From Malurus cyaneus samueli (lineage: Eukaryota; Chordata; Aves; Passeriformes; Maluridae), in contig CM019229.1 of assembly GCA_009741485.1 (NCBI GenBank), positions 3,234,957-3,298,956 on the forward strand: a DNA stretch of 64,000 bases. The letters are read 5' to 3'. The notes beneath the pieces are model-generated. The model was not told the origin of the DNA. It ran no database searches and saw nothing but the letters and a program-made list of their open reading frames with translations. The position numbers were made by a program, and so were the translations under genes. Each line of letters begins with the position of its first letter. Positions within the stretch are counted from its first letter, which is position 1. Positions 13,540 through 26,240 of this stretch are shown here, piece by piece.

Positions 13540-13830
13540 GACTTTGAAAATCCCACAGATCAAGTGTAGGTTTAATGTTGTTTTGTTGCTCAGTGTTTGT
13601 TACCTCTCAGGAGCTGTAGAGATAACAGGGACTGGGTTCAAACTGAAAGAGAGGAGGGGGGTTATATGGGATATTGAGAAGGAATTGTTCCCTGGAGGGG
13701 GGCAGGCCCTGGCACAGGGTGCCCAGAAAGAAGCTGTGGCTGCCCCTGGATCCCTGGCAGTGCCCAAGGCCAGGCTGGACATTGGGGCTGGGAGCAGCCT
13801 GGGACAGTGGGAGGTGTCCCTGCCTGTCAA
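13540..13830 (+). mobile_element. CR1-bearing repeat, plus arm of inverted pair (copy A)
   Basis: tttgaaaatcccacagatca through ctctcaggagctgtagagat leads into CR1 sense sequence (ggaattgttccctggagggg ... ctgggacagtgggaggtgtc). It is the reverse complement, with divergence, of 15480-15775. It lacks the CR1 3' end. Confidence 0.85.
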
Positions 13831-15417
13831 AAAGTTTGTGGTTTGGAACACAGTGTCAGAGCAGAGGGAATGGTTTGGGGGTTTTGGGGACGGGGTGGGG
13901 CTGAACAGCTCAGTGCTGCTGAAAGCTCTGCACGAGTCACCTGGGGACTCACGGCTTGGAGAGCTCCTTGAGCTCCCCTGTCCTTTTCCTGTGGATTATT
14001 CACTTTTTGGACCAAAGTCCCTCTGTGGTCCTTGTGCAGCTGGGGCAGGAGGGGCTGCCTGGGGCTGAGGAGTCACACTCAGCCAGCTCTGCCCATCCCA
14101 CACCGAAATCTGCGTGGGAGGGGGTAATTCCAGACAGAGGGGCTGTGGCCCTGGCCCAGCACCACCCTGTGATCATTGTGGTTTGGAACACATCGATTTT
14201 GCATCCTCTCAGTGCCTTCATATCTCTGCATCTCCTTCAGTGATTCCACATGGCAACAAACAGAGGGTGTCACCCTGAAAAGCACCATTTCTTCATCACA
14301 GAAGGAACAAAACACATCATTTCAGGCTTACATCATGTGAAAATAATTTCAATGGCACACCAGAAAGCCACCTCATATCAGCTGTATAATTTTCCTTCCA
14401 CTCTTCCCCTGTTTTTCTTGTTTGAGAATATCCAGATATTTGCCTCTGCACATTTGCTTTATCACTTCCTCTTAGGGCAGCCTTATCTGCTTCCCAGCCA
14501 CTTCCCTAACAGTCCTGTTTGCCTCCTTGTGGGCAAGAAACTCAGGTTTTCCATGGGCTTTCTCCTGCAGACTCAGCTCTGAGGATGTAAATCCCAGCTC
14601 GAGGTGTGAGGAAGATGGGAATTGCAGCACAGGATGAGGATGTCACCGGGGCAAGGCAGCTTTGGGATTGCAGCATCAGCTCTGCTGCTGGTGCAGCTCC
14701 TCTGGGCACCCTTGGAGCCTCTCTCTCCTCCCTGGACCTGTCTCCCTGTTCCCTCTGTGGGTTCTGGGAAGGCGAATCTGCTTCTTCTCAGCCCAAACTC
14801 ACCCATCCCTCCTCCCTTCCTACATTTCTCTCCCAGGGAAGAGCCACTGGGCTCCCTCACATTTGGGGATTCCCAGCGCTGCTGATCTCACACCCAAATT
14901 CCTCCCAGAAGGAGCTGTTTACAAAGGGGACCCGCAGGAAGTGTTGGTAAAGGTTTCCTCTGGCATCTGCTGGCATTTATGAGGTTTTTGGAGAACAAAA
15001 TCTGAGCAGAGCTTGGCTTCCTTTTTACTCCACGACTGAAACAGGAACATCTGTCTTAATGCCAGGAGAACAGAGACGAGACACGTCTGGTTATTTAGTG
15101 CTGCTTTTCATTTAGTTATGGAAAAGTCCCCTAAGGAGGGTGAGAAATGTGAATTTTCACTTTTCAGCTAGAGCAGAACCGAGTTTGAGCCCTTACCCAG
15201 CATGGGGAGGAACATCCACAGGGAACAGAGTCCATGAGCCAGNGGTTCTGTGCCTGCTCCATCCTGGGGTGGGTGTTGGACCCTTCTGCAGTGAATTTAA
15301 TTTCCTGCACACAGAGTTTTCCTCCATAAAGAAAACCCCACTGGCTGCATGCAGATATCAACAGGAAAAATAAATTTATGTGAGATTCTCCAGCAGGATG
15401 GAGTTAATTGTTGCAGG

Positions 15418-15775
15418 ATTTAGAGAATCAGAGAATCGTGGAATGGTTTGGGTTGAAGGGACCTCAAAGTTCATCCCACCCCAAACCCTGCCATGGCAGG
15501 GACAGCTCCCACTGTCCCAGGCTGCTCCCAGCCCCAATGTCCAGCCTGGCCTTGGGCACTGCCAGGGATCCAGGGGCAGCCACAGCTTCTCTGGGCACCC
15601 TGTGCCAGGGCCTGCCCACCCTCCCAGGGAACAATTCCTTCCCAATATCCCATCTAACCCTCCTCTCTTTCAGTTTGAACCCATTCCCCGTTATCTCTAT
15701 AGCTCCTGATGAGTAACAAACGCTGAACAACAAAACAACATTAAATCGACACTTAATCCGTGGGATTTTCAAAGC
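15418..15775 (-). mobile_element. CR1-bearing repeat, minus arm of inverted pair (copy A)
   Basis: Begins with the inverted CR1 3' end (gagaatcgtggaatggtttg), contains the CR1 core, and continues into ctatagctcctgatgagtaa and the same non-core extension as 13540-13620 on the opposite strand. Confidence 0.87.
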
Positions 15776-17127
15776 TGAATAACATTTTAGGAGAGCAGAG
15801 AATTGTTTCAGGTCTTCCATTGGAAATCTTTCCCACTTTAAAATCCAATACAGATCCTTAGTGCTGTGGGAACAATTAAGGATGTGTATTTTAGTTTCTC
15901 AATTGTTGAGGTCCATCATCACCATCGGATATTTTAAATCTCTGCGGTTGAGCTGAACAGCTTTATGAAAATAAAATGTGCCTTTGGCATTGAATTTAAA
16001 ATCAAATGTGTCCCACAGAGTATCAGATGTGAGATCACAGGTGGAAATCCTCTTCTCCCATAACTGACATTGATTTTTTGGTTATTCCATGTGTGAAAAC
16101 AGCCTGCTGTTGGTCATGTAGGTAAAGAAATCACAAAACCTCTCAGCTGGGGGTTGGAAAGCTGCATTTGCTGATGTTCTGGGACATCCCTCCCCTGAAG
16201 GGGACTCTGCTGGAACCCCTGAGCAGAGCACGTGGCAGGACCTTGTGCACTCAGGAATTCGTGGAAATCCTGATGAGTCCATCCATGCTGCCAAAACTTC
16301 TTTCAGGGCATGCAAGTCTTTGTTACTTCATCATGAGCTTTATTTGTGCTGTTCTAGAGAAGGGGACAAGGAATTTTCCACGCTCCAGGTTCACTGAGAG
16401 TTTCTTTAGCCCCTCTCCTTCTCAAAGTTTCAGTAAGGATCTTCAAGTCGCTGCAGGTATAATTAAGATTAAATCCTTTGCCTCAGTGTTGATAGAGGCT
16501 TCATTATCCACAGCTTTATATAATTTCAGCTGGAAGTGATTCAAGCTGTTGCCTCATGAATAATTGCAGCAATTCCAGGGCCAGACCAAGCCAAGAAAAT
16601 ACTGATTTCATTCAGTTCATGCTGGGGATGAGTAGACACAAACTTGTTTTGAGAAATTCTTGCTCATACCAGGTGGCTTTAAAACTTCCCACCACTCTTG
16701 GAAATTAAAAATTCCACCAGAAAGAGTTTTTCTCATGATAGATCCTGATTTAGGCTGTGGATGTGAGCAGAACTTTGGGTCCCTGACCTGAATCCCTTTT
16801 TTTTTTCATCCCTGCTTTTGACTCCCTGTGAATCGCTGATGGAGCTGCACTGAGAACAGCACTCACATTTATTTCTCACCTTTCATTCATGCTCACAGCT
16901 GCTCTGGATCTGATTCCAGCTGTGCAGTTGTTGTCCCCTGACCGTGGTGGAGGAAATCTCAGTTGTTTTGTTTCAGTTCCATTGAGATGTTCTCAGTAAC
17001 ACCAAGCTCGTGTAAGGCTGAGGGACAAATCAATGAGCAAAGTTACGTCCAGCTGCTCAAACATCCTGATTTTTTTTTTTTAACAGAGCACATATTTGGG
17101 TCCAGACTTGGTCTAGATCTCAGTTTT

Positions 17128-17480
17128 GGGTGAGGATCTCCGTTTGTTGAAATCACAGAGGGTGGTTCTCCAGGTGTAGAGGGGACCATGGAATTATTGA
17201 TAAAGGGTGATGAGCTCTCTGTTTGTAAGTGCATGGAGGTTGGTTCTCCAGGTTTAAGAGGAGATTTAGAGAGGGGCATGGAAATTTTGAATAAAGGGTG
17301 ATGAGCTCTCTGTTTGTGAGTCACAGAGGTGAGGTTGGTTCTCCAGGGAATAGATCGTGGAATCTCTGAGGGTGGAAAAGCCCTCAAGATCACACACGGA
17401 ATGAACGGCTGGAGAGTCAAGTCCAGTCCGTATGGTCCACAGTGCTCTCCCAACCAACCAACGCGCTATTCAGTGCACCA
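17128..17480. repeat. Minisatellite plus CR1 segment matching 23720-24080
   Basis: After copy A the sequence becomes the ggttctccaggtttagag minisatellite and then the CR1 3' end (gatcgtggaatctctgaggg). It matches 23720-24080 in order, with many small insertions and deletions, and runs into the N gap. Confidence 0.88.
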
Positions 17481-17505
17481 NNNNNNNNNNNNNNNNNNNN
17501 NNNNN
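17481..17505. other. Assembly gap of 25 N
   Basis: A run of exactly 25 N separates copy A with its tail from copy B. The round length suggests a placeholder rather than a measured gap. Confidence 0.98.
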
Positions 17506-18352
17506 CCAAAGCAAAATCAGACTAGAGAAATAGAATAAAATTTTAAGAGCTGTATTGTTTCCAAACAAGGACAGGGACAGATTCCCAGCTGTCCAAATTC
17601 CCCGTGCCAGGAGCACAACTGGGTCTCCCAGGATTTTGTTTCCTGGGACACCTGAGAGTGCTTTGACCAATTCTCTCTGCACACCCGGGCGTGTGTGGAT
17701 GAAAATTATTTCTGTGGCACATCCCGGCCAGAAAAACATCCTTGGCCAGAAAAATAATATGCCTTGACTTTCTAACATTAAAAATGTTGTTAGAGAGTTT
17801 TTTGCTTTTCCTGCAGTTTCAGTGATGATTCCAGAGAGCAGCAGGCACATGGCCACAGTGCCTGGGAATGCCAGGATCCGTGTGGCAGTGGGTGGGTGAC
17901 AGTGCTGCTGATGGCAGCTGCTGTTGGTGCCTCAGATTTTCAGTTTCTGTATTTTCATGTATCTGTGTTCTTGTATTCTGCACAGCACTGAGCTCCTGTC
18001 TCTCCATCTTTAGACAAACAATTCCTCTCTGGGCCTGAAATCCAAGGACACCTCGCTGCCTCAGAATCCCAAAATATGGAAACAATGGAGAATTGGGGGG
18101 AGCAGGTTTGGGGTGGGTGACATCATCACCTGAAGGTGTCATTGGAGAATTTGGGCTCGAAATGTTAATGAGACAGAACTGATAAAAGGTGAAGATCTCA
18201 TGACTCGGGGTCCATTTTGAGTGTAGCCTCACGAGGAGGCTTTGTCTGCCCTAAATGCACCTCTAGGCCTGGATTAAATTAATCTGCTTTTATTCTCTAA
18301 ATTTGTCTGAGCTCTGTTCCAGGTGAGCCTTGTTTTAGACTTTGAAACAAGT

Positions 18353-18645
18353 CAAGACTTTGAAAATCCCACAGATCAAGTGTAGGTTTAATGTTGTTTT
18401 GTTGCTCAGTGTTTGTTACCTCTCAGGAGCTGTAGAGATAACAGGGACTGGGTTCAAACTGAAAGAGAGGAGGGGGGTTATATGGGATATTGAGAAGGAA
18501 TTGTTCCCTGGGAGGGTGGGCAGGCCCTGGCACAGGGTGCCCAGAGAAGCTGTGGCTGCCCCTGGATCCCTGGCAGTGCCCAAGGCCAGGCTGGACATGG
18601 GGCTGGGAGCAGCCTGGGACAGTGGGAGGTGTCCCTGCCTGTCAA
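18353..18645 (+). mobile_element. CR1-bearing repeat, plus arm (copy B)
   Basis: Counterpart of 13540-13830 in the second copy of the 4.4-kb block; differs by a few one-base insertions or deletions. Confidence 0.85.
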
Positions 18646-20227
18646 AAGTTTGTGGTTTGGAACACAGTGTCAGAGCAGAGGGAATGGTTTGGGGGTTTTG
18701 GGGACGGGGTGGGGCTGAACAGCTCAGTGCTGCTGAAAGCTCTGCACGAGTCACCTGGGGACTCACGGCTTGGAGAGCTCCTTGAGCTCCCCTGTCCTTT
18801 TCCTGTGGATTATTCACTTTTTGGACCAAAGTCCCTCTGTGGTCCTTGTGCAGCTGGGGCAGGAGGGGCTGCCTGGGGCTGAGGAGTCACACTCAGCCAG
18901 CTCTGCCCATCCCACACCGAAATCTGCGTGGGAGGGGGTAATTCCAGACAGAGGGGCTGTGGCCCTGGCCCAGCACCACCCTGTGATCATTGTGGTTTGG
19001 AACACATCGATTTTGCATCCTCTCAGTGCCTTCATATCTCTGCATCTCCTTCAGTGATTCCACATGGCAACAAACAGAGGGTGTCACCCTGAAAAGCACC
19101 ATTTCTTCATCACAGAAGGAACAAAACACATCATTTCAGGCTTACATCATGTGAAAATAATTTCAATGGCACACCAGAAAGCCACCTCATATCAGCTGTA
19201 TAATTTTCCTTCCACTCTTCCCTGTTTTTCTTGTTTGAGAATATCCAGATATTTGCCTCTGCACATTTGCTTTATCACTTCCTCTTAGGGCAGCCTTATC
19301 TGCTTCCCAGCCACTTCCCTAACAGTCCTGTTTGCCTCCTTGTGGGCAAGAAACTCAGGTTTTCCATGGGCTTTCTCCTGCAGACTCAGCTCTGAGGATG
19401 TAAATCCCAGCTCGAGGTGTGAGGAAGATGGGAATTGCAGCACAGGATGAGGATGTCACCGGGGCAAGGCAGCTTTGGGATTGCAGCATCAGCTCTGCTG
19501 CTGGTGCAGCTCCTCTGGGCACCCTTGGAGCCTCTCTCTCCTCCCTGGACCTGTCTCCCTGTTCCCTCTGTGGGTTCTGGGAAGGCGAATCTGCTTCTTC
19601 TCAGCCCAAACTCACCCATCCCTCCTCCCTTCCTACATTTCTCTCCCAGGGAAGAGCCACTGGGCTCCCTCACATTTGGGGATTCCCAGCGCTGCTGATC
19701 TCACACCCAAATTCCTCCCAGAAGGAGCTGTTTACAAAGGGGACCCGCAGGAAGTGTTGGTAAAGGTTTCCTCTGGCATCTGCTGGCATTTATGAGGTTT
19801 TTGGAGAACAAAATCTGAGCAGAGCTTGGCTTCCTTTTTACTCCACGACTGAAACAGGAACATCTGTCTTAATGCCAGGAGAACAGAGACGAGACACGTC
19901 TGGTTATTTAGTGCTGCTTTTCATTTAGTTATGGAAAAGTCCCCTAAGGAGGGTGAGAAATGTGAATTTTCACTTTTCAGCTAAGCAGAACCGAGTTTGA
20001 GCCCTTACCCAGCATGGGGAGGAACATCCACAGGGAACAGAGTCCATGAGCCAGTGGTTCTGTGCCTGCTCCATCCTGGGGTGGGTGTTGGACCCTTCGG
20101 CAGTGAATTTAATTTCCTGCACACAGAGTTTTCCTCCTTAAAGAAAACCCCACTGGCTGCATGCAGATATCAACAGGAAAAATAAATTTATGTGAGATTC
20201 TCCAGCAGGATGGAGTTAATTGTTGCA

Positions 20228-20575
20228 GGATTTAGAGAATCAGAGAATCGTGGAATGTTTTGGGTTGAAGGGACCTCAAAGTTCATCCCACCCCACCCCT
20301 GCCATGGCAGGGACACCTCCCACTGTCCCAGGCTGCTCCAGCCCAATGTCCAGCCTGGCCTTGGGCACTGCCAGGGATCCAGGGCAGCCACAGCTTCTCT
20401 GGGCACCTCTGTGCCAGGGCCTGCCCACCCTCCCAGGGAACAATTCCTTCCCAATATCCCATCTAACCCTCCTCTCTTCAGTTTGAACCCATCCCCGTTA
20501 TCTCTATAGCTCCTGATGAGTAACAAACGCTGAACAACAAAACAACATTAAATCACACTTAATCCGTGGGATTTT
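20228..20575 (-). mobile_element. CR1-bearing repeat, minus arm (copy B)
   Basis: Counterpart of 15418-15775 in the second copy, with several one-base deletions inside the CR1 core (for example ccagcccaatgtccagcctg). Confidence 0.85.
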
Positions 20576-22429
20576 CAAAGCTGAATAACATTTTAGGAGA
20601 GCAGAGAATTGTTTCAGTCTTCCATTGGAAATCTTTCCCACTTTAAAATCCAATACAGATCCTTAGTGCTGTGGGAACAATTAAGGATGTGTATTTTAGT
20701 TTCTCAATTGTTGAAGTCCATCATCACCATCGGATATTTTAAATCTCTGCGGTTGAGCTGAACAGCTTTATGAAAATAAAATGTGCCTTTGGCATTGAAT
20801 TTAAAATCAAATGTGTCCCACAGAGTATCAGATGTGAGATCACAGGTGGAAATCCTCTTCTCCCATAACTGACATTGATTTTTTGGTTATTCCATGTGTG
20901 AAAACAGCCTGCTGTTGGTCATGTAGGTAAAGAAATCACAAAACCTCTCAGCTGGGGGTTGGAAAGCTGCATTTGCTGATGTTCTGGGACATCCCTCCCC
21001 TGAAGGGGACTCTGCTGGAACCCCTGAGCCGAGCACGTGGCAGGACCTTGTGCACTCAGGAATTCGTGGAAATCCTGATGAGTCCATCATGCTGCCAAAA
21101 CTTCTTTCAGGGCATGAAGTCTTTGTTACTTCATCATGAGCTTTATTTGTGCTGTTCTAGAGAAGGGGACAAGGAATTTTCCACGCTCCAGGTTCACTGA
21201 GAGTTTCTTTAGCCCCTCTCCTTCTCAAAGTTTCAGTAAGGATCTTCAAGTCGCTGCAGGTATAATTAAGATTAAATCCTTTGCCTCAGTGTTGATAGAG
21301 GCTTCATTATCCACAGCTTTATATAATTTCAGCTGGAAGTGATTCAAGCTGTTGCCTCATGAATAATTGCAGCAATTCCAGGGCCAGACCAAGCCAAGAA
21401 AATACTGATTTCATTCAGTTCATGCTGGGGATGAGTAGACACAAACTTGTTTTGAGAAATTCTTGCTCATACCAGGTGGCTTTAAAACTTCCCATACTCT
21501 TGGAAATTAAAAATTCCACCAGAAAGAGTTTTTCTCATGATAGATCCTGATTTAGGCTGTGGATGTGAGCAGAACTTTGGTCCCTGACCTGAATCCCTTT
21601 TTTTTTTCATCCCTGCTTTTGACTCCCTGTGAATCGCTGATGGAGCTGCACTGAGAACAGCACTCACATTTATTTCTCACCTTTCATTCATGCTCACAGC
21701 TGCTCTGGATCTGATTCCAGCTGTGCAGTTGTTGTCCCCTGACCGTGGTGGAGGAAATCTCAGTTGTTTTGTTTCAGTTCCATTGAGATGTTCTCAGTAA
21801 CACCAAGCTCGTGTAAGGCTGAGGGACAAATCAATGAGCAAAGTTACGTCCAGCTGCTCAAACATCCTGATTTTTTTTTAACAGAGCACATATTTGGGTC
21901 CAGACTTGGTCTAGATCTCAGTTTTCAGTCTGATTCTGCTCAGAAATGTAGGGGTTTTTGGCTATCTCTTGCTTAAGGTCAGGTGTCTCCATGCATTCCC
22001 GATTTCATTATTCCTCCCTTTTGTTGGATTGTGTTTCTCTCTTTTTTTGCACCATTATAGATACAAGCAAAACTCCAATTTTGCATCAGAAGAAAATAAG
22101 CAGTGAATTTATGCCCTTTTCATTGTAAATGTGGTATTTTGTAAACCATTTTTGGCCTGACCTGCTTTGCACCTCCAAGTGCAGCTCCAGGGCAGTGCTG
22201 CTGCATCAGGGGTGTTTTGTGTCTGCTCTTCATGCAAGTTCATATCCAAAATGGACAGAGATGCCAGGAACTTGGGGAAAATTTGGGGAAATTGGGGAAA
22301 ATTGGGGAAGCATTTAATAGGGGAGATCTCAGAAAGGTGATTTTGTGCAAAAAAAAGGAATGTGAGTTCATTCAGTGATCTGATTTTATTGGGGTTTTTT
22401 GTCCTGGTTCTACTTTTAATTATAGTAAT

Positions 22430-22600
22430 TAAGTAAAAGAGTAAAAAGAGTAATTCTTACTAATATATAAATAGATATTAATAATATGTATAATAATATA
22501 TAAAAGAATATATAAATATATAAAATAATATATAATAAATATATATAAATTATATTAATAAAATATATATATTAAAATAAAGACTGGATGTGGCACTCAG
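22430..22600. repeat. AT-rich simple sequence (atataa)n
   Basis: Imperfect taatatataaa repeats about 170 bp long. No gene signal. Confidence 0.9.
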
Positions 22601-23157
22601 TACCACGGTATAAAAATACATATAAATAAATCCATAAATCAAAGAATATTGTTTAACTCCAGAGAATGGGAGAGCAAATCAAATTTCCTATTCCAGCCAA
22701 AGGGAGCAAAGCAGTTTTTTTGTGCCGTGCTCCGCTCAGCTGCAGTTTGCACTCAAGCCGTGCCAGCTATTTTCCTCCTCTCCAGGATATTTGACTTGGC
22801 CCGGGCTGGCAAAGTGAAAGTGCTGTGAGCTGAAAACCCCGAGTCTCTCACCTGGGAGGGGATGAGTACGGGCTTGAAGAGAAGGTCCTGGGAAGATGAC
22901 TCAAAGCTGGGTCGAGTTTGCTGCTTTGGAGGAGATGGGAGAGGTGCCAGGAGCTCTCCAATCCGCTGTGTTATTCCTGAGGAATGATTAATCCTATGTG
23001 GGATGCTGTTTGCACAGGAAGGGAGAGGCTGGGGAGCCTTTTGACAGCAGATGTTGTGCCCCTGCGTGGGGGAACGTTTCGTGGCAAGGTTTCTGTGTGC
23101 AATTGGGCTGAAATTGTCTGTTGAGGAAACGGGAGGGGCCCTGGGGCAAGGCTGAGG

Positions 23158-23944
23158 GATTTAGAGAGGGGCATGGAATTATTGATAAAGGGTGATGAGC
23201 TTTCTGTGAAGTGACAGTGTCTGGTTCTCCAGGTTTAGAGGAGATTTAGAGAGGGGCCATGGAAATCATTGATAAAGGGTGATGAGCTCTCTGTTTGTGA
23301 AGTCACAGAGGTTCTTCTCCAGGTTTAGAGAGGGGATTTAGAGAGGGGCCTTGGAAATTATTGATAAAAGGTGATGAGCTCTCTGTTTGTGAAGTGACAG
23401 AGGTTGATTCTCCAGATTTAGAGAGAGCCCATGGAAATTATTGATTGAGGGTGATGAGATCCCTGTTTGTGAAGCGACAGAGGTTGTTTCTCCATGTTTA
23501 GAGAGGGGATTTAGAGAGGGGCCATGGATATCATTGATAAAAGGTGATGAGCTCTCTGTGAAGTCACAGAGGTGAGGTTGATTCTCCGGGTTTAGAGAGT
23601 GGCCATGGAAATCATTGATTGAGGGTGATGAGATCTCTGTTTGTGAAGTGACAGAGGTTGATCCTCCAGGTTTAGAGACGGGATTTAAAGAGGGGCCATA
23701 GAAATCATTGATTGACGGTGATGAGATCTCCGTTTGTGAAATCACAGAGGTTGGTTCTCCAGGTTTAGAGAGGGACCATGGAAATCATGGTTAAAGGGTG
23801 ATGAAGCTCTCTGTTTGTAAAGTCATGGAGGTTGGTTCTCCAGGTTTAGAGAGGAGATTTAGAGAGGGGCCATGGAAATTTTTGATAAAGGGTGATGAGA
23901 TCCCTGTTTGTGAAGTCACAGAGGTGAGGTTGGTTCTCCAGGAG
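23158..23944. repeat. Minisatellite with 80-100-bp units
   Basis: Repeats of ggttctccaggtttagagag, gggccatggaaatcattgat, aagggtgatgagctctctgt and ttgtgaagtcacagagg, in variable combination. It directly abuts a CR1 fragment at 23945. Part of it is copied at 17128-17345. Confidence 0.93.
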
Positions 23945-24208
23945 AATAGGATCATGGAATCTCTGAGGGTGGAAAAGCCCTCCAAGATCACACACACTGG
24001 AAGAACCAGGCTGGGAGAGTCAAGTCCAGCCTATGGCCCAACAGCTCCTCACCAACCAAACCACAGCACTGAGTGCCACGTCCAGGCTGTTTTTAAACAG
24101 TCCAGGGACAGTAACTCCATAACCTCCCTGGGCAGACAATTCCAGTGTGTGATCACCCTTCTAGTAAAGATTTTTTTTCTGATATCTGACCTAAACTTCC
24201 CTTGGTGC
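23945..24208 (-). mobile_element. CR1 LINE fragment
   Basis: Begins at ggatcatggaatctctgagg, the inverted CR1 3' end, and runs into ctaaacttcccttggtgcag. It directly abuts the minisatellite on its left and a second CR1 on its right. Confidence 0.85.
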
Positions 24209-24485
24209 AGCTTAAGATCATCGAGTCCAACGTGTGCCTGATCCCTGCCTTGTCCCCAGCCCAGAGGTCTCAGTGCCACCTCCAGGTTTTCTGTGGGCAG
24301 CTCCAGGAATGGGCACTCCAAACGTCCCTGGGCAGCCCCTGCCAATGCCTTTGGACCACCCTTTCCATGAGGAAATTCCTTCTGATGTCCAGCCTGAACC
24401 TCCCCTGGCATAGTCTGAGGCCATTTCCTCTCCTCCTGCCAGCTCAGGCCCTGGCAGTGCCAGCTGGACATTTTGGAGTTAGGTG
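24209..24485 (-). mobile_element. Second, adjacent CR1 LINE fragment
   Basis: At 24209 the sequence restarts with CR1 3'-type aagatcatcgagtccaacgt and continues tctcagtgccacctccaggt, so a second CR1 has inserted into or next to the first, in the same orientation. Confidence 0.8.
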
Positions 24486-25957
24486 AGACCTTTGAATCAA
24501 GAGGGAAATCAATTTATTTTCCTGGCATTTAAATTGGAAATTGAATCAAGTTTCCTAATCCTTAGAACACTGGGTCATCTGCTCCCATCCAGCTTTAACA
24601 AAACATTTGAAACTCACTCTGTTCCTGGGACTGATGGAGGAACACCGAGCATCACCCAAGAGATAAGAACAACCTCTGCTGATCCCTTGATAACATTTGT
24701 GAGGCATCAAAGGCCATTTGTTATCTAGGAGCTCTCCAGGAAGGGTTTTCTCGTGTCACAGGCAGTCACAACTCTTCTCTCACAGCTCTTCTAATTGCTT
24801 TTCTCACTGATTTGTTTTCCAACCGATTTGTTTTCTCACAAATTGAGCTCTCCAGGCAGAAGATTCAGCTCAGTCCTTAAGCCAGGTTGCTCTGACCGAG
24901 TACTGGGTTCTTCCCAAACCTTGCTCTGTGCTTTTTTCCTCTCATCAGACATGGACTGACAAAATGATTTGGGTGGAATGACAAAAGGATTTGGGTGGAA
25001 TGACAAAAGGATTCGGGGCTGTCCTGTCCCTGCACCTCCAGGGTCTCTGCCTGGGAGATGGCAGAATGGCAAGTTCTGGCTCTTTCGTCCTGCAGCAGCC
25101 CTGTTCAAAGGCACTGTGATGTTATTTCATGACTCAGCTTCATCCTGGGAAGATTTTTCACCTGAAATTGGCATCCCAAAGAGGCAGCAGGGAGGGAACC
25201 CTCTCTTTGTTCCCTTTAAACCAACGCCAGCAGCCTCCTGCTTCCCTTCAAAGCCCTGTCAGTTCCCAGGCATGTTTGCATCACTCATTTAATTGAGTTA
25301 CAAACTCTTCTCTTCTTGGAGAGCTGCTTTGGCTTCTCCTGGCAGAGAAAATATTTGTGTTTGTTTCCTGCCCTCCTGAGGGAGAGCCAGAGCTCTTATG
25401 GCTTCTCGTGTTTCTGTGTGTGGTTTCCTTATTCTGTCTCTCCACGCTTGGGGCCAAAGCTGCTGGTGTTTTGCAACATCCCTGAGGCAATAAAGCTTCC
25501 TGGAGCTGCTCAAAACTCCTCACCCTCCCTTGTGGCTCTCAGAGCTTCCCGGGAGCCTTTTGTGCTGCTGTTTGATCAACTTTGGGAAGTTCATCCTCAC
25601 TGCCAGGGAAGGGCAGCTCAGGAGCAGCTGCACAAAGCAGAGAAAAGGGATATTTTAAAGGCTGAAGAACTGCAGAGTGGCACTGGAAACTGAGCCTGCA
25701 AGTCACAAGCTCTCGCTGCTAAAGCCGGCTCTGGCATGGATGAATTCTATCAATTGGTTGTTGCTCAGCTCTTTGGCTTCTCAGGCTGTGAACGAGCCCC
25801 TGGCAAGGAGGGATGGAGCTCAGCAGGCCCTGAAAATGCGGCTGAGGGTGAGCAAGGGTTGGGTGTTCAGTTTTTGGAAACCTGATGTCTCTAGAGGGGC
25901 CACAGATTGGATGTGCAGAATGTGAAATGGTGGATTTGTTTTCCAAGGTCTGTAAGG

Positions 25958-26240
25958 GTAATCATAGAATGGGATTTTTGGAGTTGGGAGGGATCTTAAA
26001 GCTCATCCCATCCCACCCCATGGGCAGGGACATCTTCCACCAACCCAGAGTGCTCCCAGCCCCAATGTCCAGCCTGGCCTTGGGCACTGCCAGGGATCCA
26101 GGGGTAGCCACAGCTTCTCTGGGCACCCTGTTGACAGGGCCTGACCACCCTCCCAGGGGGAACAATTCTGCCCAATTATGATGAATTTCAATTCCCTTCT
26201 TCTTCCAGTCTGACACACCTTCCCTACCCTACTTGTCCTC
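25958..26240 (-). mobile_element. CR1 LINE 3' fragment
   Basis: Starts taatcatagaatgggatttt and holds the core caatgtccagcctggccttg and ccacagcttctctgggcacc. 5'-truncated, about 280 bp. Confidence 0.9.

Larger units (their letters stand above)
12693..17127. repeat. Copy A of a 4.4-kb direct duplication flanking an N gap
   Basis: The block from ccaaagcaaaatcagactag to ctagatctcagtttt recurs almost base for base at 17506-21925. It contains an LTR-like repeat, an inverted pair of CR1-bearing repeats, and otherwise no coding sequence. It includes one ambiguous base at 15243. Confidence 0.95.
17506..21925. repeat. Copy B of the 4.4-kb direct duplication
   Basis: Starts at the first base after the N run and follows copy A to ctagatctcagtttt. 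Differences are mostly single-base insertions or deletions, concentrated at 17690-18240, 18510-18650 and 20280-20510, with long identical stretches elsewhere (for example 18660-19200). Downstream of 21925 it continues into sequence absent after copy A. Confidence 0.95.

Noticed and set aside
13526..14068. 180-codon plus-strand frame, also present at 18342-18785
   Set aside because: It runs through CR1 core and its extension, and is shifted in copy B by one-base changes; not a gene.
14573..14982. Overlapping frames of about 90-114 codons repeated at 19386-19795
   Set aside because: They look duplicated only because the 4.4-kb block is duplicated; no family match on either strand.
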